DNA from: JBBQDZ01 sp038237515
GTDB taxonomy: Bacteria > Actinomycetota > Thermoleophilia > Gaiellales > Gaiellaceae
Assembly: GCA_038237515.1 (NCBI GenBank)
Contig: JBBRYP010000006.1
Coordinates: 33,171-97,170, forward strand
DNA length: 64,000 bases
Direction: 5' to 3'
Shown: one piece after another, positions 8,219-16,771 of the stretch
How the letters are laid out: the number at the start of each line of letters is the position of its first letter
Position numbering within the stretch: position 1 is the first letter of the stretch
The notes under the pieces: model-generated
Database searches by the model: none
Seen by the model: only the letters and a program-made list of their open reading frames with translations
What the model was told of the DNA's origin: nothing
Translations under genes and position numbers: made by a program

Positions 8219-8563
8219 CCCGTCCCCGACCTCGGCCTCGAGCAGTGCGAGGCGCTGCGCGAGGATGACGTTCTGGTCTGCGAGCTTCGAGATCACGGTC
8301 GAGTAGTGAAGAAGGACGGCGAGGATGAAGAGCGACCCGACGGCGAAGAGCACCGCCGGCGGGTAGCCGGTTACTCCCACCCAGCCTGCGATCGTGTTGA
8401 GGCCGCCGCGCCAGGCCGAGAGGCCGAGGAGCACGAGGCCGGTTGCGATCCAGAGCAGCGCGTAGCGCTCGCGCAGCCGGCGCGACCGGATCAGCTCGAA
8501 GACGACGAGGAGCAGCACGACCGACGCGACGGCGCCGGCGATGGAGACGACGAGGGGCGTCAT
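8192..8563 (-). CDS. DUF2304 membrane protein
   Basis: A 123-residue protein with three transmembrane stretches (about residues 3-22, 34-53 and 66-85) and a C-terminal coiled-coil-like tail (STVISKLADQNVILAQRLALLEAEV). This is the standard layout of DUF2304, whose genes commonly sit beside GT2 polyprenyl-phosphate sugar transferases. Its ATG overlaps the stop of the upstream GT2 gene (ATGA), so the two are probably made together. The protein may anchor or modulate the GT2 enzyme; the molecular role is not known. It is the last gene of the minus unit that starts at 13607. Confidence 0.85.
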   Translation of the reverse strand: MTPLVVSIAGAVASVVLLLVVFELIRSRRLRERYALLWIATGLVLLGLSAWRGGLNTIAGWVGVTGYPPAVLFAVGSLFILAVLLHYSTVISKLADQNVILAQRLALLEAEVGDGSLDARAPR

Positions 8564-9327
8564 GTGTCCTCCAGGGGGGTGGCGGTGCGGCGGAAGATGC
8601 CGACGAAGATCGCGAGCAGCACCTTGACCATGTAGTAGACGGAGCGGGCGGCCGTGATCGAGGACCGGCCCGAGGCGCGCTCGCGCATCGTCACGGGCAC
8701 CTCGCGCAGGCGCAGCCGGTGCTTGACGACCATCACCGTCGCCTCGACCTCGGGATAGTCGTGCGGGTAGTCGTGCGCGAAGAGCGCGATCCCGCGCCGG
8801 TTCACCGCCTGGAAGCCCGACGTCGTGTCGGTTACGCGCTGGCGCACGAGCGCCGAGACGACCCACGCGAGGAGGCGGATGCCGAGCCGGCGCGAGCGCG
8901 AGGAGCGGTAGCCGGCCGTGCCCGCGAACCGCGAGCCGACGACGATGTCCGCCTGCCCCGCGAGGACCGGTTCGAGGATCTTCGGAAGCTCGGCAGGGTC
9001 GTGCTGCCCGTCCCCGTCCAGCCGGACGGCCAGCTCGAACCCGTGCTCGTAGGCGTAGCGGAAGCCGGTCTGAACGCAGCCGCCGATGCCGAGGTTGAAC
9101 GGCAATCGCAGGACGTGCGCACCCGCTTGCGCCGCGACCGAGGCCGTGCCGTCGGTCGAGCCGTCGTCGACGACGACGACCTCGAGGTCGGGGTCGAGGC
9201 GGCGCAGCTCCTCGATCACAGGCCCGACGTTGCCCTCCTCGTTCAGCGCCGGCAGGATCGCAACGCGCTTCAGCGCGGCAAGGCGCGCGTCGACGCTGAC
9301 GCGCACGGCGTGGGCGACCTCAGGCAA
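8560..9327 (-). CDS. Glycosyltransferase family 2, polyprenyl-phosphate hexosyltransferase type
   Basis: Transfers a sugar from a nucleotide donor, probably to polyprenyl phosphate, at the cytoplasmic face. The 255-residue GT-A fold shows the nucleotide-binding strand VVVDDGSTDGT, the metal-binding region RLDGDGQHDPAELPKI and the loop VGSRF, as in DPM1-like enzymes. The C-terminal hydrophobic patch (YYMVKVLLAIFVGIF) suits membrane association. The longest start is TTG 9327, which overlaps the preceding stop by 8 bases; a GTG at 9306 is an alternative. Pairing with the downstream DUF2304 gene is typical of this subfamily. Confidence 0.87.
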   Translation of the reverse strand: MPEVAHAVRVSVDARLAALKRVAILPALNEEGNVGPVIEELRRLDPDLEVVVVDDGSTDGTASVAAQAGAHVLRLPFNLGIGGCVQTGFRYAYEHGFELAVRLDGDGQHDPAELPKILEPVLAGQADIVVGSRFAGTAGYRSSRSRRLGIRLLAWVVSALVRQRVTDTTSGFQAVNRRGIALFAHDYPHDYPEVEATVMVVKHRLRLREVPVTMRERASGRSSITAARSVYYMVKVLLAIFVGIFRRTATPLEDT

Positions 9328-10537
9328 CGACCGGCTCCGGAGGGGTGCGCGCTGGAGAACCGATCAACTCGAGCAGTCGCCGCGCCCGCTGGAGGTAGGT
9401 GTGCTCGTCGAGCGCCCGCTCGCGCGCCCGGCGGCCGAGCTCCTCGGCGGCACCGGGGTCGTCGAGGAGCGTGCGGTAGGCGTCGACCGCCTCGTCGGCG
9501 TTCCCGACGACGACGACCTCGGAGTCCGGCTCGAGCCAGCGTTCCAGTCCCGCGACCGGGTTCGACACGATCGTGGCGCCGGCCATCGCGAGCTCGAACG
9601 GGCGCGCCGTGGAGGAGGCGTAGACGCCTGCGTGCGCCCCGCGAGTGATGTTGAGGCTCACCCTGGCGGCGGCGATCGCGCGGTTGAAGGCGTTGAACGG
9701 GATGTCTCCCACGAGGCTCGCCCGCCCGACGTCGCCGCGGAAGTCCCGGCCGCCGAGAGCGAACTCGACCGCCGGGAGGCGGCGGCTCGGTTCGCCGACG
9801 AGCTTCCGCATCCAGTCGCGCCGGAACTTGTCGCCGTACCCGTAGAAGAAGAGGTCGTGCGCCTTGGGGACGTCCGTGAACGGACGGAAGAGCTCCGGGT
9901 CGGCTCCCCAGAACACCGCCTCCGCACGCCGCGCGCCGAGCTCCCGGAGCCGCGCGAGCCCCCCTTCCGAGTTGGAGAGCACGAGGTCGTACTCGGCGGG
10001 GTCCGCACCGTGGTAGTAGTTGAAGCCCGTGTCCATGCCGCCGAACTCGGGCAGGCTCATGGGCACGTCGCCGTCGTAGAAGACGACCGGCACGTCGTAG
10101 CGCTCCCTCAACGCCCGCGGGATCCCGCGGAGGTGCGCCATCGGAACCGTGAAGACGATCACCGCCGCGACGTCCCGCTCCCGCTCGAGGATCCGTTCCA
10201 GATGGGCGTGCCACCGGGGAGTCACCCAGCGCCAGATCGTCTCGCGCACCGCCCGGTCCACCAGCGTGTCCGGCGGCGCGTCCTCGCGGCGGCGCAGGTA
10301 GCTGTCGCCCTTGAGCCGCGCGACGGCTGCGCGCGCCGATGCGAACGCTTCGGCCTCGCGGAAGCACGGGTTCGGCTCCGTGCGCCACCACGGCGACTCG
10401 ACCGCCCGCCCGCGATAGGGCGTGACGATCAGGTCGCAGCCGGCCTCGTAGAGCCCCTTCCAGAGCTGCCACCACGCCGGCGTGCACCCGTACCGAAAGT
10501 CGAGATCGACCGCCGAGGCGACTGCCAGGAGCTTCAC
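9320..10537 (-). CDS. CgeB-like glycosyltransferase (GT-B fold)
   Basis: A 405-residue protein of the spore-maturation-protein-CgeB-like glycosyltransferase family. The N-terminal half contains VVFYDGDVPMSL and YDLVLSNSEGGLARLRELGA, where the acceptor domain ends. The C-terminal half has DLFFYGYGDKFRRDWM, ARVSLNITRGAHAGVYASS, and the donor-site region RPFELAMAGATIVSNPVAGLERW with its conserved R-x-F-E. These enzymes are soluble GT-B transferases; the donor is not predictable. It ends DDPGAAEELGRRARERAL plus a C-terminal helix, the usual finish for the family. It is encoded between the priming sugar transferase and a GT2 gene in one minus unit, so a role in repeat-unit assembly is likely. Confidence 0.8.
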   Translation of the reverse strand: MKLLAVASAVDLDFRYGCTPAWWQLWKGLYEAGCDLIVTPYRGRAVESPWWRTEPNPCFREAEAFASARAAVARLKGDSYLRRREDAPPDTLVDRAVRETIWRWVTPRWHAHLERILERERDVAAVIVFTVPMAHLRGIPRALRERYDVPVVFYDGDVPMSLPEFGGMDTGFNYYHGADPAEYDLVLSNSEGGLARLRELGARRAEAVFWGADPELFRPFTDVPKAHDLFFYGYGDKFRRDWMRKLVGEPSRRLPAVEFALGGRDFRGDVGRASLVGDIPFNAFNRAIAAARVSLNITRGAHAGVYASSTARPFELAMAGATIVSNPVAGLERWLEPDSEVVVVGNADEAVDAYRTLLDDPGAAEELGRRARERALDEHTYLQRARRLLELIGSPARTPPEPVVA

Positions 10538-10588
10538 GTCATCAAGTGTGACGAACGGAGATGAAGACCCGGCTCCGGAGAGCGAGGC

Positions 10589-12133
10589 TCAGTACGCCCC
10601 GCGGCGCCCCACGACCGCTGGGATCGTCTTCGCGAGGATCGTGATGTCGAGCCAGATCGACCAGTTATCGAGGTAGTAGAAGTCCAGGCGGACGAGGTCG
10701 TCGAAGGAAAGGCTCGAGCGGCCCGAGATCTGCCAGAGACCCGTCATGCCGGGCAGGACGAGGTACCGCTTACGGTGCCAGGCCGCGAGCTGGAGGTAGT
10801 CGCGGGTCGGGAGCGGCCGCGGCCCGACGAGGCTCATGTCGCCCCGCAGGACGTTGACGACGTTCGGGATCTCGTCGAGCGAGAAGCGCCGGAGCGCGGC
10901 GCCCACCGCGGTCACGCGCGGGTCGCGGCGGATCTTGAAGAGCGGCCCGTCGGCCTCGTTCCGATGCTCGAGGGCGCCCTGCAGCTCGGCGGCGTCCCGG
11001 CGCATCGTCCGGAACTTGATCATCCCGAACTCCCGCTCGTGGAGGCCCATGCGCAGGTCGCGGTAGAAGATCGGGCCGCGCGAGGTGAGCTTGATCGCCG
11101 CGGCCACCGCCAGCCACAGCGGCAGCCCGATCGCCACGAGGAGCGCGCTGACGATCACGTCGAAGGAGCGCTTCACCGCCCAGTCGGTACCGGCGAAGAC
11201 GGGCGGGCGCAGCTCGAAGAGCGGGATCCCCTGCCCGGGCACGTACTGCCCTCGCTGGGTGAGCAGCTCGGTCGTCTTCGGCGCCACGCGAACCTTCACC
11301 GCCCGGCGGTGGGCTTCCTCGACGACCTCGAGCAGCTCGCGCTCGCTGAGATCGGAGTCGGTGACGATCAGCTCGTCGACCTCGTGCTCGGAGAGGATAC
11401 TCGGCAGCATCCGCAGCTCCCCCAGAACCGGTAGTCGAACCCCCTCGGCGTTCGAGGCGATCGCACCCACGAAGTCGAAGTCGATCCCGCCGCGGCCGGA
11501 CCCGAGCGTCTGGTGGAGGTGCTCGAGGTGCTCGCCCTCGCCCACGAGGATCGCCCGGCGCCGCACGCCGGCCAGGCGCAGGAGGGCGCCGGTGATGCTG
11601 TCGTAGCTCACGCGGAAGAGCGCGACGAGGCTCGCCGTCAGCACGAGGGCGGTCGGGAACACGGCGAAGGTGCCGAAGTTGTGCCCTGTGCCGAGGCCGA
11701 AGGCGATCGTCAGGACGGAGACGACGACGAGCGACGAGACGATGCGGCCGAAGCCCGTGCGCAGCTCGCGCGGCGCGTACAGGCCGGCTTGCCAGAAGAC
11801 GAGGAAGGTGACGAGCGTCAGGAAGGGCAGGAAGCTCGCCTCGGCGTCCCAGAGCACGCCCCAGAGAACGGGGGTGTTGCCGTGGTAGAGCTCGCGGAGC
11901 GCGAGCGCGCCGTAGAGGCCGAGGGCGAGCGCCGAAAGGTCGAGGGCGACGAGCGACGAGACGCTCGCGAGGCGCCGCGCCGCCGAGCGCAGCGGGCCCT
12001 CGGAGAGCAGGTACGGCCGCCCGGCGCGGATGTCCCCGCTAGGCAGCTCGAACAGACGCTCCAGTGATTGCCCGGAAGGCGCCGCGACCCGAGAATCGGC
12101 CTTGGGAGCTTCCTTCGTGGCCAAGCCCTCCAT
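10589..12133 (-). CDS. Polyprenyl-phosphate sugar-1-phosphate transferase (priming glycosyltransferase)
   Basis: Starts repeat-unit synthesis by moving a sugar-1-phosphate onto undecaprenyl phosphate. The 514-residue protein has the full WbaP/WcaJ-type layout. A polar N-terminus is followed by four or five helices (about residues 55-175), a CoA_binding_3-like Rossmann domain (about 190-310, beginning RRAILVGEGEHLEHL), another helix (KRSFDVIVSALLVAIGLPLW) and the catalytic bacterial sugar transferase domain. That domain shows KFRTM, FSLDEIPNVVNVLRGDMS, LVGPRPL and PGMTGLWQISGRS, with the acidic catalytic pair in LDEIP. It lies 20 bases downstream of the deacetylase-like gene and heads the downstream glycosyltransferases. 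Confidence 0.93.
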   Translation of the reverse strand: MEGLATKEAPKADSRVAAPSGQSLERLFELPSGDIRAGRPYLLSEGPLRSAARRLASVSSLVALDLSALALGLYGALALRELYHGNTPVLWGVLWDAEASFLPFLTLVTFLVFWQAGLYAPRELRTGFGRIVSSLVVVSVLTIAFGLGTGHNFGTFAVFPTALVLTASLVALFRVSYDSITGALLRLAGVRRRAILVGEGEHLEHLHQTLGSGRGGIDFDFVGAIASNAEGVRLPVLGELRMLPSILSEHEVDELIVTDSDLSERELLEVVEEAHRRAVKVRVAPKTTELLTQRGQYVPGQGIPLFELRPPVFAGTDWAVKRSFDVIVSALLVAIGLPLWLAVAAAIKLTSRGPIFYRDLRMGLHEREFGMIKFRTMRRDAAELQGALEHRNEADGPLFKIRRDPRVTAVGAALRRFSLDEIPNVVNVLRGDMSLVGPRPLPTRDYLQLAAWHRKRYLVLPGMTGLWQISGRSSLSFDDLVRLDFYYLDNWSIWLDITILAKTIPAVVGRRGAY

Positions 12134-12153
12134 TCTACGGAGCGCTTTCGCGC

Positions 12154-12816
12154 TCAGCCCGGGAAGGCCTCGCTGAACGGGACCTCACGCAGGCTGGCCG
12201 GCAACTCGAAGGGCGCCGGAACGGCGCGGGTCCCGAGGAGCGAGAGCGACGCCACGAGCGCGTAGCGCCGCTTGCGGTCGAGGAGGTCGTAGTCGTGGAA
12301 GTAGGCGTGCAGGAACCGCGGGCGCCGCCGGAGGAGCGACCGCGCGAGCGCCCCGATGGAGTGCGTTGTCGGCAGCTCGCCCAGCAAGGTACCGCCGCGC
12401 AGGCGTAGCGAGCACGGCTCGCCCCGGCGCGAGGTGCAGTCGGTGTAGCCGAGCGAGGCCAGGGTCTGGGCGAGCGCCTCGTCCATGTACCAGCCGCCAC
12501 CGCAGAAGAGCGTCGGAGCGAATCCGCTTTCCTGCAGCCACGCGGCTTCCTCACGCACACGCGCTGCCGGGTCTCCCGCGGTCGGCCGTGCATGTGTCGG
12601 GCTCGTCCAGTGCGTGTGATGCCCGAGCGGCCCGCGCTCCGCCGCCTCGCGCGCGCGCTCCACCCAGAGCTCGCGATCCTCTCCATGGTGCGGCGGCCGC
12701 ATCAGCGCCGCGATGCGAAAACCGCCCGGCTGCCGTTCCTGCACGCGAGCGAAGAGCCTCCAGGTGTCCTCGTCGAGCGGGCGCTCGACATGGCAGGAGA
12801 CGAGCGCGAATCTCAT
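12154..12816 (-). CDS. Polysaccharide-deacetylase-like (NodB-fold) protein
   Basis: A 220-residue protein with the compact beta/alpha-barrel pattern of carbohydrate esterase 4 relatives. It begins MRFALVSCHVERPLDEDTW. GHHTHWTSPTHARP could supply metal-binding histidines, and LFCGGGWYMDEALAQTLASLGY fits the strand-helix typical after the metal site. FLHAYFHDYDLLDRKRR is near the C-terminus. The canonical TFDDG motif is not evident, so either this is a divergent member or the catalytic aspartate comes from another position. A sugar-deacetylating role is plausible but not certain. ATG 12816 overlaps the TGA of the upstream glycosyltransferase (ATGA). Confidence 0.68.
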   Translation of the reverse strand: MRFALVSCHVERPLDEDTWRLFARVQERQPGGFRIAALMRPPHHGEDRELWVERAREAAERGPLGHHTHWTSPTHARPTAGDPAARVREEAAWLQESGFAPTLFCGGGWYMDEALAQTLASLGYTDCTSRRGEPCSLRLRGGTLLGELPTTHSIGALARSLLRRRPRFLHAYFHDYDLLDRKRRYALVASLSLLGTRAVPAPFELPASLREVPFSEAFPG

Positions 12817-13607
12817 CGAGCGGCGACTGCGCGAAAGATCGGCGCCAGCCGCTGCGCCTCGTGACGCGTGGTCAGGTGGCGCTCGATGCTGGCCCTCGCG
12901 GCTCTCACGAGCGAGTTCCCGAGTGCCGCGTCGGCGAGGATCTGCGCGATCACGTCGCGCAGTGAGGTCGGATCCTCGGGCGGCACGACGAGCGCAGTCT
13001 GCCCGGCCTTCACGTAGTCGGCGAGGATCGCGCGCTCGGTGACGACGAGCGGGCGCGCCATCGCCATCGCCTCCAGGATCGCGGAGAGCCCGCCGCCCTG
13101 TCGGGCAGCTCCTCCGGAGCGAAGTACTCCGGGTCGACTGTGCCCTGAGAGACGTGCACGTCATCCGGCGCAACCCCCACGAGCTCGATCGACTCCTCTC
13201 GCTGTGCGCGCCCGGGGCAGACGATCGCGTCGGCTGAACGCACCACTGCGCGCAGCAGCGGTCGGGTTCGCCGGGCGCAGCGGAGGATCGTGTTCAGGCC
13301 GAAGTTGAGAACGACTGTCTTCAGCCCCGGCCGTGCTCGCGCCGCGAGCGGGAGGAGCCTGCCCAGCACCGAGAACGCGACGTCCGTCTCGCGCAACTCC
13401 CACGGCAGCACGGGCTCGCGTCCGTCCCAGGCCAGGCGGTTGAGCGTCCCCGGCCACCGGGGCCGGGTGAGAAGCGGCTCGTGGATCCGGGCGTCGATGC
13501 CGAGCTGCCCGAGGTGGTTCTGACCGTGGAGCCGTCGTGTCGGGCGCCTCACCGCGCGCGACCTCCTCGGCGAGGGCTCGCCGCGAGTTCGCGTAGATGT
13601 AGGTCAC
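12813..13607 (-). pseudogene. GT4-like glycosyltransferase interrupted by two compensating frameshifts
   Basis: Three reading-frame segments together make one small GT-B glycosyltransferase. The N-terminus starts at GTG 13607 (VTYIYANSRRALAEEVARGE). Near 13535 the frame shifts by one base into LHGQNHLGQLGIDARIHEPLL and continues through SADAIVCPGRAQREESIELVG. Near 13095 it shifts back into GLSAILEAMAMARPLVVTERAILADY, the donor-site region. The first and last segments share a frame, so one extra base at about 13535 and one missing base at about 13095 (in a G/C-rich run) explain everything. Domain content is otherwise intact (about 265 residues), so this may be sequence error rather than decay. 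Its start lies 25 bases from the divergent asnB start. Confidence 0.78.
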
Positions 13608-13632
13608 GCGGGGCGCGTACCGTTGGGACGCC

Positions 13633-15519
13633 GTGTGCGGCATCTGCGGACTTCTAGCACCCGCCGGATCGCCGGACCCGGCGCTCGTCGGCCACATGAA
13701 CGAGGCCCTCCGGCATCGAGGCCCGGACGAGGGGTCGGTCGACGGCTTCGGCCGCTGCACGCTCGGCCACCGCCGCCTCCGCGTCGTCGACCTCGCGACC
13801 GGGAGCCAGCCGGTCTGCAACGAGACCGGCGAGGTGGTGTGCGTCTTCAACGGCGAGCTCTACAACTTCCGCGAGCTCCGCGCGGAGCTGGCGGCGCGTG
13901 GCCATGTCGTGACCGGCTCCGGGGACACCGCCGTCATCCCCCATCTCTACGAGGAGCACGGAGTCCGCTTCGCCGAGCGGCTCTCCGGGATGTTCGCGGT
14001 CGCCCTCTGGGACGTGGCACGGGAGCGGCTCGTCCTCGCGCGCGACCGGCTCGGCAAGAAGCCGCTGCTCTGGGCCCGCCTGCCGGACGGGACGCTTGCC
14101 TTCGCTTCCGAGCTGAAGGCGCTCCTGCGGCTCCACTCGCTCCGCCGCGAGGTCGAGCCGGAGGCCCTCGACGCCTACCTCGCTCTCCAGTACGTCCCGG
14201 GCCCCGGCACCGCGCTCCGCGGCGTCGCGGGGGTGCCGCCGGGGCACCTGCTGGTGGCCGAGCGCGGCCGCGAGCGCCTCGAGTCCTACTGGCAACCGCA
14301 GGCGCGGAAGCGGGCGCTTCGCGAGGAGGTCTGGCTCGAGCTCGTCCGCGAGACGGTCATGGCCGCGGTTCGCCGGCGCCTGATCGCCGACGTCCCGCTC
14401 GGCGCGCTCCTCTCGGGAGGAATCGACTCGAGCGTCGTCGTGGCGCTGATGGCGCGGGTCGCCGACCAGCCGGTGAAGACCTTCTCCGTCGGCTTCGCGG
14501 ACGCGCGCTACGACGAGCGCCCGGAGGCGCGGATCGTCGCGGAGCGCTACGGCACCGACCACGAGGAGCTCGTCCTCGAGCCGGACGTGGCCGAGGTCGT
14601 TCCGCGGCTCGCGGAGACACTGGACGAGCCCCTCGGCGACGAGGCGGCCCTGCCCCTCTTCCTCATCTGCGAGGCGGCCCGAAGGCGCGTGACGGTCGCC
14701 CTGACGGGGGATGGCGGAGACGAGGCGTTCGCCGGCTACGAGCGCTACCGCGCCTTCGCGCTCGCGCGGCGGCTCGGCTTCCTGCGCGGACTGGGTGCCG
14801 GCGCGCCGGCGCTTCGGCGACTCTCGCGCGAGCCGCGCTCGGCTGCCGTGCGCGCAGCGCGCTTCCTGGAAGCCGCCGCGGCCCCCGCTCCCGAGAGGTA
14901 CGCGAGCCTGATGGAGATCTTTCCCGCCGGGCTCCGCTCGGAGCTCTGGGAGCCCGACTTCGTGCGACCGGCGCTCGGGCCGCTGCTCGTCCCCCGGGGC
15001 GATACAGTCGCCGACCTTCAGCTCCTCGACCTCGGCAGCTATCTCCCCGGCGACCTGCTCCTGAAGGCCGACCTCACGTCGATGGCGAGCTCGCTCGAGC
15101 TTCGCTCGCCCTTCCTCGACCCCGACGTGGTGGAGCTCGGGCTCTCCCTTCCCGACTCGCTCCGCTGGCGCGGGCGCACCGGCAAGGTGGCGCTCCGGCG
15201 CGCCTTCGCACCCGAGCTTCCCGAAAGGATCGCACGGCGCGCGAAGAAGGGCTTCGGGGTTCCGCTCGGGCGCTGGTTCCGCGGCGAGCTTCGCGAGCTC
15301 GCGCGCGAGGCTCTGCTCGGGTCGCGGGCCCGCGAACGCGGCCAGCTGCGCCCCGCCGCCGTCGAGCGGCTCCTGACCGAGCACGAGCGGGGCGCCGCCG
15401 ACCACGGCCATCGCCTCTGGTGCCTCCTGATGCTCGAGCTGTGGCAGCGGAACTTCCTCGACCCGGCGCCGGCGCCCGTCGCGTCGCGCCTCGCGCCGCT
15501 CGACCCGGCCCGCGCGTGA
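13633..15519 (+). CDS. asnB: Asparagine synthase (glutamine-hydrolysing) type amidotransferase
   Basis: A 628-residue class II amidotransferase. The start codon GTG is followed by Cys2 (MCGICGLL), the N-terminal nucleophile of the glutaminase domain, with RHRGPD, CVFNGELYNFRELR and the SGMFAVALWD stretch completing it. The synthase domain has the PP-loop SGGIDSS (261-267) and LTGDGGDEAFAGY for ATP-dependent activation. Family enzymes make asparagine, but copies inside polysaccharide loci are often suspected of amidating sugar acids; which applies here is not known. It starts a plus unit with a GT39-like protein (GTGA overlap) and a GT4 enzyme. Length and all key residues seen are normal. Confidence 0.9.
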   Translation: MCGICGLLAPAGSPDPALVGHMNEALRHRGPDEGSVDGFGRCTLGHRRLRVVDLATGSQPVCNETGEVVCVFNGELYNFRELRAELAARGHVVTGSGDTAVIPHLYEEHGVRFAERLSGMFAVALWDVARERLVLARDRLGKKPLLWARLPDGTLAFASELKALLRLHSLRREVEPEALDAYLALQYVPGPGTALRGVAGVPPGHLLVAERGRERLESYWQPQARKRALREEVWLELVRETVMAAVRRRLIADVPLGALLSGGIDSSVVVALMARVADQPVKTFSVGFADARYDERPEARIVAERYGTDHEELVLEPDVAEVVPRLAETLDEPLGDEAALPLFLICEAARRRVTVALTGDGGDEAFAGYERYRAFALARRLGFLRGLGAGAPALRRLSREPRSAAVRAARFLEAAAAPAPERYASLMEIFPAGLRSELWEPDFVRPALGPLLVPRGDTVADLQLLDLGSYLPGDLLLKADLTSMASSLELRSPFLDPDVVELGLSLPDSLRWRGRTGKVALRRAFAPELPERIARRAKKGFGVPLGRWFRGELRELAREALLGSRARERGQLRPAAVERLLTEHERGAADHGHRLWCLLMLELWQRNFLDPAPAPVASRLAPLDPARA

Positions 15520-16769
15520 GGCGCCGCGCTCTCGGCATCGTCGCCGCGGCCTGCGTGCTGCCGCGGCTCCTCGTCCTCCTGTACCAGCGCGGCGGCATCC
15601 TCAGCGCGTTCACCGAGAAGAGCGACGACTTCGCGCGGACCTTCGTGGACACGGGCACCTACGGCTTCGTCCCCGGCATTCCCTCCGCGTGGACGCAGCC
15701 GCTGTACGGCTGGTTCCTGATCCCGATCTACTGGTTGTTCGGCCGCTCCTGGCTCGCGGTCGGACTCGTCCAGATCGCGGTCGCGCTCGCCACCGCGCTC
15801 CTCGTCTACGAGCTGGGCCGGCGCTACGTCTCACCGCGTGCAGGCCTCGCCGCCGCGGTGATCTCGACCCTCAACCCGTACCTCGTCTGGCACGACGTCC
15901 ACGTGAACCGGGAGATCCTCGACCAGCTTCTCGCGGCCGCGATCGTGCTCCTTGCACTGCTCGCCGCCGACCGCCGTTCGACCTGGCTCGCCGCCCTGCT
16001 CGGTGCCGTCACGGGGCTAGCGATCCTCGGCAACACGCGCCTCACCTTCGTGCCCATCGTCCTGCTCGCGTTCCTCGCCTGGCGCGTCGGCTTCACGCGG
16101 CGCTTCGCCTACGCGGGCGCGGCGCTCGCGGGGGCATGCGTGCTCGTGATCCTGCCGTGGCCGATCCGCAACGACGTCCAGATCGGCTGCTTCACGCTCA
16201 CGACCGACTCGCGCGCATTGTGGAAGGCGAACAACACGAACACCTACCGCGTGCTCGCCCACGGTGGGTGGATCGACGACGTGCCCCCGATCCCGGGGGC
16301 GCCGCTGACGCCCGAGCAGGCCGCCGGGTACTGGCAGTCCCAGCACCGGAAGATCCGCGTCGACGAGTGCGCGCAGATGCGCTTCTACCGCAGCCTGGTC
16401 TGGCGCTACTGGCGCGATCACCCGGGCGGGAAGGCGAAGCTCGCAGCGCAGGCGACACGCATGTTCTGGAGCCCGAAGCAGACGAAGACGACCGGCCGCT
16501 CAGGGGCCGGAACCTCGCTCGACACCACCCGCTCCTTCGCCGAGCCGATCTACGTGGTTCCCCTCTACCTGCTCGGGCTCGGCGGGCTGCTGCTCGTCCC
16601 GCGACGGCTCGCCGTGCTCGTCGTCGCGCTCCTTGCCTACGAAACGCTCGCCGCGATGGCGTTCGCGGGCGCGACGCGGTATCGCGCCCCGTGGGACTTG
16701 ACGATCGCGCTGCTCGCCGGGGCGACCGTCGTCCGCGTGCTCGATCGGTTCGCCCCTACGAGGGTCTAG
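15516..16769 (+). CDS. GT39/ArnT-like membrane glycosyltransferase
   Basis: A 417-residue integral membrane protein of the polyprenyl-phosphate-sugar-dependent (GT-C) type. An N-terminal helix is followed by a loop with EKSDDFARTFVDTGTYGF, whose acidic residues occupy the catalytic position of ArnT/PMT enzymes, then WTQPLYGWFLIPIYW, and about ten helices in total. A large extracytoplasmic segment (about residues 220-300) containing NNTNTYRVLAHGGWIDD precedes the last three helices. Family members transfer a sugar from a lipid carrier on the outer face of the membrane. GTG 15516 overlaps the asnB stop (GTGA). The GT2/DUF2304 pair in the window could provide the lipid-linked donor, which is inference. 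Confidence 0.83.
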   Translation: MRRRALGIVAAACVLPRLLVLLYQRGGILSAFTEKSDDFARTFVDTGTYGFVPGIPSAWTQPLYGWFLIPIYWLFGRSWLAVGLVQIAVALATALLVYELGRRYVSPRAGLAAAVISTLNPYLVWHDVHVNREILDQLLAAAIVLLALLAADRRSTWLAALLGAVTGLAILGNTRLTFVPIVLLAFLAWRVGFTRRFAYAGAALAGACVLVILPWPIRNDVQIGCFTLTTDSRALWKANNTNTYRVLAHGGWIDDVPPIPGAPLTPEQAAGYWQSQHRKIRVDECAQMRFYRSLVWRYWRDHPGGKAKLAAQATRMFWSPKQTKTTGRSGAGTSLDTTRSFAEPIYVVPLYLLGLGGLLLVPRRLAVLVVALLAYETLAAMAFAGATRYRAPWDLTIALLAGATVVRVLDRFAPTRV

Positions 16770-16771
16770 GG

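Noticed and set aside
13623..16769. Very long open frame (over 1,000 codons) overlapping asnB and the next gene
   Set aside because: Only its final part (15516-16769) is a real protein. The rest is an Arg/Pro/Ala-rich shadow of asnB caused by high GC.
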